From NCBI GenBank assembly GCA_022925895.1, contig JAKSYS010000361.1:1-61345 (forward strand): a DNA stretch of 61,345 bases, written 5' to 3'. Shown in pieces: positions 20,035-31,000 of this stretch (positions are counted from its first letter, which is position 1; every line of letters begins with the position of its first letter). The position numbers were made by a program, and so were the translations under genes. Source of the stretch: Fragilaria crotonensis. Taxonomy: Eukaryota > Bacillariophyta > Fragilariophyceae > Fragilariales > Fragilariaceae. The notes under the pieces are model-generated. The model searched no databases, was not told the DNA's origin, and was given only the letters and a program-made list of their open reading frames with translations.

Positions 20035-23000
20035 CTACCATCCTAGGATGGCCCTTCGTAGCTTCATGAATAGAACAGTTGCCAAGGGCTTGGTGTAAAT
20101 ATCGGCCTGCTGGTCTTCGGAGGAAATGGCATGTAAAGTGATCTCTCCGTTCGTGACGTGATTGCGAAAGTGGTGATACTTCACGTTTAGATGTTTGGTC
20201 CTCGGTCTCATTTTTGGTGTTTGCGCCATCGCGAGTGCGCCCGAGTTGTCTTCAAAAACCTTGCAGTGAATCTTAGGTTCCACGACGACGTTTGGGATTC
20301 CGTGAGCCTTGGCTTCCTTCAGCAATTCCATCAACGATATTACCTCTCTCAGGGAGGACGACAAGGCAATGTATTCCGCTTCCGTGGTGCTCAATGCTGT
20401 CTCCGTTTGCAATTTGGATTGCCAAACGATGGGGCACCCGGCATATTTGATCACGAACCCGGTCCTTGACTTGGATGTGCTTGCGTCTCCCTCAGCTGTC
20501 TCTGGGTTCCACGTTCCGCAGAAATCTGCGTCCACGAAGCAGTCGAATGAGGCATTGGATGGATCCAGAATGAGGCCCTCCTCTTTTGTCCCAATTAGGT
20601 ACCTGACGATGCAACGAACGGCGTCTGCGTGTGATTGTTTTGGGAACGTGGCGAATCTAGCGCATTGATGTACCGCGTATGAGATGTCGGCTCTGGTTGA
20701 CTTCTCCAAGAAATTCAGTTTGCCCACCACTGATCGATAGGCCCATGGTTCGTCAAAATCCTTTCCATGATGATCTCTGTTTAGGATGCGGTTCGGGATT
20801 GCGGGGATGTTCTTGGGCTTGGTATTTTCCTTGAAGTCGAGGTCATTGATGATTTGCTGGATCAGATGTGGTTGTGACAAGCGAATTTGTCCTCCCTCAA
20901 GGTGGTCAACCTTGACTCCAAGGTAATCACTGAATTGTCCCTCGTCGGTAATGTCGAAAGACGTTCTGCATGATGCATCGCTTTTCAAGGATGAAATCAA
21001 AGCATCAATTTCCTTTGAATCTGGTCCGATGAAAATGCCATCGTCAACGTATATAAGGAATACGGTACTGCCCTTGTAGTATACGCAGTGATCGACGGAG
21101 CTCTGTCGGTATCCTCGTTCCATAAGCCCCGCGTGCAGATGCTTGTTCCAAACGCGCCCTGCTTGTCGAGTGCCGTATATGTTTTTCAGTAGCCTCAGTG
21201 CGTGCGTTTTACGTTGCCCTTCATGAGTAAAGCCTCGTGGAATTTCCATGTATATCTCGCATTCCGCATCTGCCTGTGGGTACGCTAAGACAAAATCGAT
21301 TTGTCTTGTATGGTGTTTGTTGATCAGGGCAAGTATCAAGTGAAGGCGGATCGACGCCCAATGTACCACTGGTGCGTAGGTTTCCCAGTAGTTCACTCCT
21401 TGAACTTGTTTCCCCCCATGGGCGTTGAGCCGCGCCTTCCACTTGTAGACTTCGCGAGTGGCAATGCGTCGCTTGCGCTTCATAGACCAAACGGACGGTA
21501 GGACAGCAATGCCGGCTGGTATGGCTTCGCGGCGGACAAGTTTCCAATGTCTTCGGTTCTCGTGTGCCGTTACCTCATCGCGCATAGCTTGCTGGAATTG
21601 AGGCCAGTCAGGTTGACGCATGGCTTCGTGTAGGTACATGGTGTCCGGGTCCGAACTGGCGGCGCTGAAGGCGATGGGGTCATCGAGGCTGTTTTGCAGG
21701 AGGTATTCCTTCATGTCGTGAAGGAAGGTGTTGGGGTCTTCCTGAAAGAGTGGTGTGCCGCAGCGAGCCACATCGGACTGAGTTTGTGCGGGAAATGCGG
21801 TGTCTTCGATGAGTCGACGAGGTGGTCGGCGCGAGGTACGACGTGGGCGTACGTGACCGATGGGGCCGGCGGTGAATGGTTGTGGAGTCACGATTGCGGG
21901 AGGTTCGTACTCGAGGGGTACTGCCTCGTCACGAGGAGGGTGAGGCCCTTCCTCGTAGGCATCGGCGTAGTTCGGTGCCCGCGCGACGAGGTCCAGCAGG
22001 TTGTCGCCCTCCGATTCGTCAGATGACGAGTCGGAATCTTGCTGTGAGATTCGCGGTGGAGGGAGCTTATTGATGTCGTGACTTGGAGCGATGACTGGTG
22101 CCTTGGGAGTCGGCTTGAGAGAGTACGTGGGCGGGGTCTTGCGAGTAGGAAGCCGGGCCGGTGGAGGTTTACGGGCGTGGGGTTGGTGGCTAACCGTGGC
22201 CGTGATGGTGCCATCGTCGGTGAACCCGTGTATGCGTTGCCACATGGAGGGGAAGATCGGCACTGGCGTGTTGACGTTCGAGTGCACGGTTTCAAAGTTG
22301 TCGTCGGCCTTGACGTGGAACTGAGGAGACACCAGTCCTGTGGTCAGTGACATGACCAGGCAGACGGAGCGAGCGTGTTCCGGGCTGAGTCCCAGGTAGA
22401 TTCCGCATCGAGCTCGCTCCCCCCATTTCGCACCTTTCTTTCCTGAGGCAGGTTCGTCCTTGAGGACGTACATTGGGCAACCGAATGGGTGAAGGTGCTG
22501 ATGTGCTGATACTTGGAAATCGTGTCCCGTGAATAGCTGCAGCGGGTTTTTGCCTTCTCTGATCGGGATGCATCGACTGCTGTCGTTTGCGAGACGAATG
22601 GCGTAAGGCCATAGGTTGGAGGTGATGGCATTGGACCAGCGGTGCTTGGCATGCACAATCATGGTCCGAGCCCTATCCTGTAGATCGCGAATGCGCCGCT
22701 CGGCAATCCCGTTTTGGAAGTGTGCGTTGACGCCGCAAAAAGTCAGTTGCTGTCCTTGCGTACGGCACGCGCTGCGAAAATCGTTATCCGAGAATCGTCC
22801 ATTGTCCCCGTGATAGCGCTTGACGGTGACGTTGTGGCTGAGTGCAAACCGCTCGAACGCGTGTTTGGCCGCGAGCGTCTCGAGAGCATTGTTCGTTTCC
22901 TGCATGTGTACAAACGAGAGGCGGCTGTAGTGGTCGACGAACACGGTGGCGCAAGTAAATCGTTTGTGGGTCGACTTCCCTTTGCTCTGGGCCACCAATC

Positions 23001-25425
23001 CAGGTGTGGAACTCTCCAATTGGTCCATGGAAACGATGTCGCCTGGGGCTTGGGCTGGCTCGAGTGTCGAAACGTGCCCTTTGCTGCGCCAGGCACGCTT
23101 GGTAGCTTTCCCAAAGAGGCATGCGGAGCAGACGGGGATGGGGCAAGTCAAGAGGTGCGCTCGATTGCGGTAGGTACCACTCTCCTTGATCATGATCCGG
23201 ATCAATGCAAATGGCATGTGCCCCAGACAGTGGTGCATGCGAAGCAACTCGTGCTTGGCTGGATCTCCTGTAGCAATCGGGATGCTGTCCTCTTCCTGAG
23301 TCTGCTCTGTGGTCCTGCCTGCGATTGCAGGGTCCTCGTTGTTGGTATCTGCCGTGTCCGGCTTGGGTAGGATGGATGGAGGTTGCCCGGCTCTCTTCGA
23401 ATCGAAATCGAAACGCAATGGGTCCTGCCGGATTGGCTCTGCAGGGAATACCCAATTGTAAATGTCGTCGGTGTCGACATTTTCATCGTGGGTGTCTTCG
23501 CGTGCTACTCGCGCCGCGGCCGGTACCTCAACGTGGAGTAGAGGAGCGGGGAAACACATTGGAGTAGGCGGTAGTGCTAGTGCACAAAGGTTGAGAAACT
23601 TGGTGCTCTTCTTGTATCCTGGAGCTGACCGCATGATGCCGACGAATGCATTTGACGAGGACAGCTTGATGGTGCGCTGGTATTGGCGCTGTCCCCACTG
23701 CAACACCATGGCATCGGCAAATGTGGCAAGCCAAGTGCCTCTTGGCTTAGGGGAGTTGTCTCGTTTCTCGGCAGCCAAATGTTGTGGCGACAAGAGACAA
23801 AATGCCAAGTCTGCACAGTAGAGTGTATTGGGGATATCGACGGTATGGCATTTGCCCTGATCGTCCTCCCACCTCCACCGCACGGTCCCTTCGAGCGTGA
23901 CATTTCCGGCACCGAGTCCCGTAACTTTCTTGGAGACTACCGTCGGGGTGCCGATGAAATGCTTGACGTCGTTAGTCATGCAACGAGAAGCGCCATTGTC
24001 CACGAGTATAGTGAATGAGGCCGAGTCAAAACTTATGACTTTCTTGTTTGCGCTGCTTGCGCTTGCGGTCGCGGATGTTGCGGCTGCGTTGACGACTGAC
24101 GGAAACGCTGCGTACGAACTGTTGTCGTCGTCATCCAACACGGCGGCAATTGCTGCGGACATGGTGAGCCTGGACGTTGTGGATTCGGATCCTGTCGTGG
24201 ACGCTGCGGACGTGGTCGTGGCGATGGATGCGTTTGCCTCCGCTGCAGCCACCTGCTTGAGTCGAACGTAGCAGTCGGCTTCCTTGTGAAAGCCCCACTT
24301 CTTGTGGTAGGTGCACCAGTTGTAGTGCTTTCCGTCCACGGACTTGGTTGTGACGTTGTCGGTTGGGGCCTTCGCCATCCAATCTGGCTTCTTGGGGCGA
24401 TCGTTCTTTCCCTTGGCCTGGTATCCCTTTCCTTCTTTCTTGATCGGAGTTGCGTACTTCGCTGCGAGGGCCACTAGCTTGCTCTCGTGAGTTTGTGGAG
24501 CATTGTACGTGCCCTCTTGGACGAGCATTTGATAGGATTTCTGTGCCGAAATCATCAATATTGGCAACGTGAGCAACTTCGGGTCCGCTTCGGCTTTGAT
24601 CTTCTGTAGCTTGATGGCTAGCAAGAAGTCTTGATCGGGACAGATGAGGTAAGCCTTCATGACGTGCATGTATATGAACAGTACGTCGTCATGTGTCTCC
24701 TCACCGCCTTGACGAAGTTTCCTGAGCAACTCGGAGACATGTTTGTTGAACTCAACGACGTTGTAGTCGATGGTGACCATGAATTGCTCGAGCTCACCGA
24801 GTTGAGCTCGAACGAAGAAGTTGGTGGATGCAGTCTCAACTTCGCAATCGAGAAGCAAGACCTTGATGAGGAGCGCAGCCGAAGGCTCTCCGTTGTGGTT
24901 GTAGGAGTACTGAGAGCTCCTGAGTGCCTTGCTTCCCTCAGTGTCGAGACTGTTCAAGATGCATTGCACCATGAGATAATTGTCCTGCGCCATCCTGGAC
25001 TGGGTACCCAGATAGGAGATGGTGGACGCCATGACGTTCTCCATGGTGAGTGCGCGATTCTGGAGGATTATGTTGCACATCTTTCCTTCGTTGTCCTTGA
25101 TCATGATCAACGAGTTCCAATTGTAATCCTTGGCGCGCATGAGGAGCTCGTCGAGCATAGGTCGAAGAGTGGCGATGGTGCCATCGTGCTTGGTGTTCAA
25201 CGAGTCCGTTGCGGTCTTGTAGATCTTCGCATCCTTCGCCTTGGAGTAATCGTAAAGGTCGGCGACGGCCTGAGCTGGGGTCAGAGCGAAGATGATGGTG
25301 GGCGCCGTGGCAGTTTCACGCCCCTCGGGGTTGAGGGCCGCACCTGGAGGGTTTGCATACGGAGGTGGTGGATCTTGGATTGCCGCAGTGCCCACGGCAC
25401 CGGTTGGATCAATGACGGAGGTCAT
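20035..25425 (-). CDS. Gag-Pol polyprotein of copia element 1
   Basis: 1796 residues in a single frame with no stop or shift. Gag occupies the first ~440 residues and ends with a CxxHx5Hx4C finger (CTYHKKWGFHKEADC, near residue 370). The aspartic protease motif is LVDNGAS (near 475; Asn replaces the usual Thr/Ser). The integrase zinc motif is HHCLGH...CSACLFGKA (near 730). The catalytic Asp-Asp-Glu lie in VSMDQ, HGDNGRF and NGIAERRI. The reverse transcriptase has QIDFVLAYPQAD and the YVDD box (near 1460). RNase H has VDADF, TTEAEYIAL and EDNSGAL. Because Gag and Pol share one frame, their ratio must be set by processing or another mechanism, not by frameshifting. All catalytic residues are present, so the element may be active. 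Confidence 0.96.
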   Translation of the reverse strand: MTSVIDPTGAVGTAAIQDPPPPYANPPGAALNPEGRETATAPTIIFALTPAQAVADLYDYSKAKDAKIYKTATDSLNTKHDGTIATLRPMLDELLMRAKDYNWNSLIMIKDNEGKMCNIILQNRALTMENVMASTISYLGTQSRMAQDNYLMVQCILNSLDTEGSKALRSSQYSYNHNGEPSAALLIKVLLLDCEVETASTNFFVRAQLGELEQFMVTIDYNVVEFNKHVSELLRKLRQGGEETHDDVLFIYMHVMKAYLICPDQDFLLAIKLQKIKAEADPKLLTLPILMISAQKSYQMLVQEGTYNAPQTHESKLVALAAKYATPIKKEGKGYQAKGKNDRPKKPDWMAKAPTDNVTTKSVDGKHYNWCTYHKKWGFHKEADCYVRLKQVAAAEANASIATTTSAASTTGSESTTSRLTMSAAIAAVLDDDDNSSYAAFPSVVNAAATSATASASSANKKVISFDSASFTILVDNGASRCMTNDVKHFIGTPTVVSKKVTGLGAGNVTLEGTVRWRWEDDQGKCHTVDIPNTLYCADLAFCLLSPQHLAAEKRDNSPKPRGTWLATFADAMVLQWGQRQYQRTIKLSSSNAFVGIMRSAPGYKKSTKFLNLCALALPPTPMCFPAPLLHVEVPAAARVAREDTHDENVDTDDIYNWVFPAEPIRQDPLRFDFDSKRAGQPPSILPKPDTADTNNEDPAIAGRTTEQTQEEDSIPIATGDPAKHELLRMHHCLGHMPFALIRIMIKESGTYRNRAHLLTCPIPVCSACLFGKATKRAWRSKGHVSTLEPAQAPGDIVSMDQLESSTPGLVAQSKGKSTHKRFTCATVFVDHYSRLSFVHMQETNNALETLAAKHAFERFALSHNVTVKRYHGDNGRFSDNDFRSACRTQGQQLTFCGVNAHFQNGIAERRIRDLQDRARTMIVHAKHRWSNAITSNLWPYAIRLANDSSRCIPIREGKNPLQLFTGHDFQVSAHQHLHPFGCPMYVLKDEPASGKKGAKWGERARCGIYLGLSPEHARSVCLVMSLTTGLVSPQFHVKADDNFETVHSNVNTPVPIFPSMWQRIHGFTDDGTITATVSHQPHARKPPPARLPTRKTPPTYSLKPTPKAPVIAPSHDINKLPPPRISQQDSDSSSDESEGDNLLDLVARAPNYADAYEEGPHPPRDEAVPLEYEPPAIVTPQPFTAGPIGHVRPRRTSRRPPRRLIEDTAFPAQTQSDVARCGTPLFQEDPNTFLHDMKEYLLQNSLDDPIAFSAASSDPDTMYLHEAMRQPDWPQFQQAMRDEVTAHENRRHWKLVRREAIPAGIAVLPSVWSMKRKRRIATREVYKWKARLNAHGGKQVQGVNYWETYAPVVHWASIRLHLILALINKHHTRQIDFVLAYPQADAECEIYMEIPRGFTHEGQRKTHALRLLKNIYGTRQAGRVWNKHLHAGLMERGYRQSSVDHCVYYKGSTVFLIYVDDGIFIGPDSKEIDALISSLKSDASCRTSFDITDEGQFSDYLGVKVDHLEGGQIRLSQPHLIQQIINDLDFKENTKPKNIPAIPNRILNRDHHGKDFDEPWAYRSVVGKLNFLEKSTRADISYAVHQCARFATFPKQSHADAVRCIVRYLIGTKEEGLILDPSNASFDCFVDADFCGTWNPETAEGDASTSKSRTGFVIKYAGCPIVWQSKLQTETALSTTEAEYIALSSSLREVISLMELLKEAKAHGIPNVVVEPKIHCKVFEDNSGALAMAQTPKMRPRTKHLNVKYHHFRNHVTNGEITLHAISSEDQQADIYTKPLATVLFMKLRRAILGW

Positions 25426-25459
25426 CTTGGATGATCGGAGCTAAGCAGTGGTTCGAGAA

Positions 25460-25479
25460 CTAACTGCGCAGAGGAAGCG
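25460..25479 (-). other. Primer-binding site of copia element 1 (internal initiator-tRNA type)
   Basis: The plus strand next to the 5' LTR reads CTGCGCAGAGGAAGCG, then runs into TGTGGG of the LTR. This closely resembles the D-arm/anticodon-stem part of eukaryotic initiator tRNA-Met (GCGCAGCGGAAGCGTGGTGGG in plants). The element strand would therefore pair with an internal tRNA-iMet fragment rather than with the tRNA 3' end, as described for Drosophila copia. The tRNA comparison is from memory. Confidence 0.6.
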
Positions 25480-26035
25480 TGTGGGATCCCTTGATATCTA
25501 CCGATGCAGTAGATATTGAGATAGGAACAGTATCGATACAACCGGAGCTATCGATTCTGTAGGTTTGATGGACTTGTACTTTGTCGGGACAAAGTGTGTC
25601 AATCAGTGGACTTGGCGCGCGGAGCGAAGCTTTGTGAAAATACTAGTTTGGAAATATTGTGAACTAAAAGTACTTTATCACTTCGCAATCTCGATCCCTG
25701 CACTCAGTAGGCAGTTCGTATGATTCATACCAACGTGTGACTGAGGTCAATCACCCGAACTAGTTCGACCAATGAGATGATTCCCGAACGAGGGGTCTTG
25801 AGGACGGTTCCGAGGTGTACATGGACGAGGGGCTTTTCCATTTCCGATGCTCCCTCATTTGGCAACATCTAAATGTCCTCATTCACACATTGTTACATAC
25901 GTCGCAAGTTGACGTTTAATGCCTCACCATCGTTATCGTAGAGTGCCAGTTGAAGATCATTCAGACACACTTGTACGTTGCGACAGTGGGGATTGGATAG
26001 TGCTCGTAGCCCAGTGCTCGATGCGTCATCCCACA
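25480..26035 (-). repeat. 5' LTR of copia element 1
   Basis: 556-bp LTR with no difference found from the copy at 19446-20001. It would contain the promoter for minus-strand transcription toward the polyprotein. Confidence 0.96.
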
Positions 26036-26040
26036 GTCTC

Positions 26041-26344
26041 TCGTCTACTCGAGCACTCGACAAGATCTCCTGCCAGACGAACACGAACGAAAGGGGCGGC
26101 TGTGAGTGGTGGGCGGTGGGATTACTTGTGGTCGGTGACAACGAACCAGTGCGGGCGATCTCGCAACTGCAAAACTTACGAACATCTCGCCTACTGGAAG
26201 CCCGATTGAGACATTCGGTTTCATCCGCACTCTTTCTTACTTCGTAACTATCGTTCCATCTGTTGTAGTTAAAGCGTGATTCCAATCATTGAAGGACGAA
26301 CCAAAAGAAACAAATACCTAGACCAACACAAAAGCAGATGACGT
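26041..26344. other. Short spacer between copia element 1 and tRNA-Lys
   Basis: No gene seen. A T-rich run in minus-strand sense near 26301-26304 (plus strand CCAAAAG) is a candidate RNA polymerase III terminator for the tRNA. Confidence 0.5.
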
Positions 26345-26417
26345 CACCCAATGTGGGGATCGAACCCACGACCACACGATTAAGAGTCGTGCGCTCTACC
26401 GACTGAGCTAATTAGGC
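26345..26417 (-). tRNA. tRNA-Lys (anticodon CTT)
   Basis: 73-nt cloverleaf read on the minus strand: acceptor GCCTAAT paired with ATTGGGT (two G-U type pairs), D-arm GCTCAGTCGGTAGAGC, anticodon arm CACGA-CTCTTAA-TCGTG, variable TGGTC, T-arm GTGGG-TTCGATC-CCCAC, discriminator G. There is no intron and no encoded CCA. The D-arm and T-arm also serve as RNA polymerase III A and B boxes. Confidence 0.97.
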
Positions 26418-26750
26418 AGACTGCCACTGTTGGTCGAATCAAAGTTTTTAATTTCTGTTGATGTTTCAAGCAATGTCCGAATACGAAATTTCAACCCCCA
26501 ATTTTGAACTCTCAACTTGGTTCTCTTTCATTCCCCACCAAATCCAACTAATGCGGATTCATACATGCTTTACTCCAATATCTCGGCACAATGGATCTGC
26601 ATATTAGTTTTTCAGTTGTAGTATCATGTCTTCTAACTCTTAGCGCAAACCCTTCTCATGGATCCTTTATGGTTGAAATGGACTCAATTCAAGAGCGCTT
26701 GTACGAAACAGGGAGACTGTCAAAACACACGGGATGCGATGCACCAAATT
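26418..26750. other. Spacer between tRNA-Lys and macro-domain gene
   Basis: A plus-strand ORF beginning at 26591 with a signal-like N-terminus runs into the macro-domain gene antisense. It has no independent support, and nothing else is seen. Confidence 0.5.
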
Positions 26751-27485
26751 TTAGAGTGAAGAATCCGAGAGGGCATTGCCCGTATCAGCATAGACATGTC
26801 CATTCGATAAAAGCTCCAGACGCAGATCATTTGCAACCTCGACCAGTACCATTGCTTCTGACTCCAGAAAAGCACAAAGAACAATCGATTCAACAGATGT
26901 TGTATCAGGTTGTGCATTTGCCCAGTTGCGAATAGATGCGACACCAAGTCTAAGAACTTGCTTGAGCGAACGCCTCCCCTTATACATTCCAGCAGAAAGT
27001 AGAGAAAATGCAAGCTCCTTTACATTGGCATCGTGCGCAACTGTTAATGCACGGCAATAGGCACTCATCAAAAGGTTGTCTGCTTCCTCATAATCTGCCA
27101 AAAAGAATTCACAGTAATCAGGGCCGACGGCATGAATGACATGATTTGTTTTGATGTCGCCAAACTTTCCTGGTCCGGACAATTTGGCATCGCCTGTTTG
27201 ACATCGAACACGCTGTGATCCATCCAGAATGGGCAGAGCCATTCGGGCTTCCAGGAGCGCATCTCCACCAGCTCTAGATATAGCCCCGTCAACTCCTCCG
27301 CCGCCTAAACATCCCTCGTTCGCAGCATTAACAATGGCGGCATCAGCATATTTTGAAGTAAAGTCCAAAACAGAACCACGCGCAATGGCAAGAGAAATTT
27401 GATTTGTCAATCGAAATGTTGCAACCGGGGAAAGTGTCATGTTTCTATTGTGGAACTGGAGGAGCGATGGAGCAACGACCAGCAT
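26751..27485 (-). CDS. Macro-domain protein (ADP-ribose binding/hydrolase, MacroD-like)
   Basis: 244 residues, or 229 from the second Met (27440). Macro domains bind ADP-ribose; the MacroD class removes it from proteins and makes O-acetyl-ADP-ribose deacetylase activity possible. Visible motifs: DAAIVNAANEGCLGGGGVDGAI (the conserved NAAN and the GGGGVDxAI loop), a CQTGDAKLSGPG segment matching the class CxTGeA strand, NHVIHAVGP, and the distal phosphate loop FSLLSAGMYKGRR. About 50 residues follow the domain without a recognised motif. The region upstream of Met 16 contributes little, so the true start may be 27440. Confidence 0.92.
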   Translation of the reverse strand: MLVVAPSLLQFHNRNMTLSPVATFRLTNQISLAIARGSVLDFTSKYADAAIVNAANEGCLGGGGVDGAISRAGGDALLEARMALPILDGSQRVRCQTGDAKLSGPGKFGDIKTNHVIHAVGPDYCEFFLADYEEADNLLMSAYCRALTVAHDANVKELAFSLLSAGMYKGRRSLKQVLRLGVASIRNWANAQPDTTSVESIVLCAFLESEAMVLVEVANDLRLELLSNGHVYADTGNALSDSSL

Positions 27486-28042
27486 CCCAGGTCGGCATTA
27501 ACAATCGTGTGATTCGGAACTCAATGTGCTGTTTTTCGAAACGTGCTATCAGTAATCAGCTGGTTGCTGCGGCAATCGGAAAAAACAGCGTGCTCGCGGT
27601 CGAAGGCTGGGTCGTGTGTGATTTTGCGATGAAACGCCTGGAAGCTCCAACTAGTCTATCGGTAGCGATGGGACGAACTTGAAAAGCACAGTACGAGCTT
27701 TTACCTGGTAGTACAGTATTGTATACTCCTACGAGCATCATGACAGTACTCGTACCACTACAGTACCGGTATGGCATGGCATGAACCATCAACTGGAAAC
27801 TGGATTGCTACGATAGTTGCTGGTAAACGCTAAACTCTAGATAATGATGATGAATCGAGAGCCTGTATCTGACACTGAGGAAAGTGCTCGACCAAACCAT
27901 TGAACATTTAGAATTGGAAAGTTTCCCAGCCTCATCACAATCCGAGCATTGTCGTGACAACTTCTTCCTGGTGTCTTACAAGCATGCAAGAACCTCATCG
28001 GCTTGCGTGGATTGATCAGGCATTGGAATTCAGTTCCTTGCT
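27486..28042. other. Intergenic, partly GTAC-rich
   Basis: GTAC-type words concentrate at 27700-27790. No gene seen. Confidence 0.55.
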
Positions 28043-31000
28043 TTAGTCCGCCATGGTGTACTGCTTCGACTGGAGCGACGAAACGGCGGCTTGCTTCAAA
28101 TGCTCCTTGCGTTTGTACGCTAAGTATGCAGTTGATATGACATTAATAGAATTGTTCACTTTCTTCAAGAGCCGCAAGTGGTCCATGCGCTGTCGAACGT
28201 CCGATCCACTGATCGGCGATGCCGTTGTCGCAATTCTCATTATACTGTGGGTTCTATCCATGCGGTAGCCCAGCAAACCGAGCGACATATTGGCGAAGAA
28301 ATCTTGAACTCGTTTGCCCATTTGATGGAACATTACCGTCATCGCCACAAATCGCTGAAGCGAAGCAATACGAGTCTCGTACAGCTCATGGCTAAAGTGT
28401 TGACTCCTGAGCAATACTAAGTCGACTTCCTTCATGGATTTGCCAGCATCATACTTTCTCAGAACTTCCCCGAAGTATTTTTCTCTGCTGGCCTCAATCT
28501 GAATGATACCACGCTCATCGCGATTGCACGGAGGTAGCTTGACGCCTTGCAATAGATCGGATCTGTTCAACAGATGAGTGAATTGGTCATAGTCAAGCTG
28601 CCCGCTCTCGTCGTGGTCAGCACTCATGAACAATGTTCTAGCTGCCTCTTCCGAGAGTCCGGGCTGAACCGAATGGGCACCGCTGATAAACTCATTCTCG
28701 CTAAGAAAGCCATTTCCGTCCACATCCAAGGCTTGGAATAACTTGCGTGCTTCATCTGACCACTTCCGTTGGCGAATCGCTGATTCCACAACTTCTTCGA
28801 CAGTGACAGATTCATCACCAAGTGCAGCTACAGAACGTTCGATGCGCACCCTCGTCGAAGTTCATGTAGGCACCCATGAGTGCCGCGGCAGATCGGCGTT
28901 TGTACACTTGCGGCCGTACGCTTGAATCCAAATAGCCTGCTACCCTAACTGGATTTTCAGGCAAGGATCTGGACAGGCCACACCATTGTGCCCATGAGCG
29001 CTTTCGCTCAAGCGACGTAAACGAATTCGAAGCCCGAACGCTGCTGCTTTCGCCTTTGACATCGTTTTCGATCAGCATGCGTTCGCATAAGAACAGAGGA
29101 CGCTTCCGCATGAGGAATATCCCTTTCTCGCTCAAGGCCAGTTTGAACGGGTTATGCCCAATGGTTATGCTTTCACAAGTCCCACCCAAGCTCTGAATAC
29201 TACTAGTATTGGTTGACAGAAAGACAAACAGCAGCTTCGGCGGTCGACAAAGCCGAAAGTCTGCCGTCCGGGCGTCCACAGATCACCAGCGATCCACGGA
29301 CGACGCGATGTGTATGACGATGAACAAATGGTCGGCAGGGTTTCCACTCAGAACGTTGAGGCCAGCGATACTGTAGGAGCAAGCAAAAATCTACCACAAG
29401 ATAAGGAACGGTGAGTTTCGAAGCATGCAGTTGACGTCAAATTCACTCCTCGGCAAACGACACGTCGGCAACTGACCTTGCTCAGAAAAGCTTCAGCACA
29501 TTGTGCTACCCACGGGATATCTCCGATCACAACGGTTCGGCCTACCATCCGATGCAACAGGGGTCGACCCTGGACCAAGCGCAAGATAGTGATATTTATT
29601 TGAGGAAGCCAGAAATAGAGTGCGGCGTCGAAGATCCTGACTAAATGCAAAGCGTACAATGACATATGATCGTGAGTTGTGCTGGAACGATGCTATTCGT
29701 AAGAGAGAGCATTTCACACTTACTTAAGTACATCCATTTATTCGATGAATCCAGTCCGGCGCCGTATGCTATAGCATGAAAAAGCGGAAACCCAGATACG
29801 ACCGTCACGAAGATGTAGATGAAGGTCATAATGTAAGCTTTGGCATTCTCAAGTATGTGCTCCGCCCACCGATCACCAGCCTCCCGAAGTTCGAGCTCCG
29901 TTCCGCCTGCCTTTTCAGGGGTGTCGTCAAATCCTCTTCCACCCACGATCTCCGAGAGTGCAATGATATTGAGCTTGTTACATTTCTCAAGTACTTGCAG
30001 ATCTTGCTCAGATACAACGGACCCGGTCGCCCGACGAAAATGCTGGTCGCTCAAGATGACGACTGCAATGTATTCATACAAGTTTGTGAGAAGCTGATGT
30101 GTCGCAGCCACAGACACCGAGCACGGTTCAGCGGGGCGCATGCCGACCTCTGTTGAGAAGATGCGACTGTTGAAGATATGATGCTTGTGTTCAGAATCCG
30201 ATGCATCGATACTGCGAAGTTGCTTGCCAATCTGCGTATCCCATTCAGAGGTTACAACGAAGACATTCTTTGTGGCACTCTGTTGTCCATCGCCAGTGTT
30301 CAGTAAGAGTGGGACGAGAGGAAACTTATGAAGGATGGAAAGAGCAATAGCAACGAATACTCACCTGCAACAAGTTGGAACAAGATAGCGGAGCGAACGT
30401 GCCCCCACTTTGACTCACAATGATCACAATTGAATCATGAAGATTGTAGGTCTCAGGCGCGTACGGAAAGCCGAGAGTTGGTACAGCGATATCTTGCCCG
30501 TAGAGACCGAGAAGCTTATTACTACTGACTGCCTTCACGACCAATTTTGGAAAGGACTTCTGTAGGTCGCTGGCGAACTGCTCCGCAAGCCACAAGGATA
30601 CTTCGCAACCGGTCAGCAAAATATCAACTGATTGAGGGTGAACAATTCCCTCAATACGCCCCTTGATGCGGTCTCTTAAGGAGCGCGACAGGTTGTACGC
30701 TGTCAGCCGATTCAAGCTCGTCGCCGCCTTATCCGAGTGCCAGTCCTTTTGAATATTGTGACAGATCCTTGGGATGTCCTGAATGTCAGTGAGAATGAGA
30801 TCTTTCGACTCGTCCGGAATAGGCTTAATGAATCGATTGCATGTTAGTCGTGTAAGGCGATGGTAGAGCTGCGGGTCCTGCGTTGAGGTCTTGCTTTCCT
30901 GGTAGAGTATCGCGTGTAGATTTCCGTTCATGAGCTCGTGCTGCACGAGATGACTGTTGGGATTGGAAACTGGAGGGCTCTTGTATTTGCTTTGTCCCCA

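Larger units (their letters stand above)
19446..26035 (-). mobile_element. Complete Ty1/copia LTR retrotransposon (element 1)
   Basis: 6590 bp between perfect 5-bp target duplications GTCTC (19441-19445 and 26036-26040). The LTRs span 19446-20001 and 25480-26035, each 556 bp with TG...CA ends. I read them base by base without finding a difference, which implies very recent insertion. One uninterrupted Gag-Pol frame lies on the minus strand. Its domain order is protease, integrase, reverse transcriptase, RNase H, which defines the copia group. It sits between a lumenal-protein gene and tRNA-Lys, about 305 bp from the tRNA 3' end. Confidence 0.97.

Noticed and set aside
22714-23370. 218-codon plus-strand ORF and other long ORFs opposite Gag-Pol of element 1
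   Set aside because: Antisense shadows of the retrotransposon polyprotein; no motif of their own.
26035-26417. tRNA-targeted integration of copia element 1
   Set aside because: The element lies about 305 bp from the tRNA on its 3' side; one example with no distance pattern is not evidence for targeting.
26591-26935. 114-codon ORF with a signal-like N-terminus
   Set aside because: More than half is antisense to the macro-domain gene; no domain or conserved Cys pattern.
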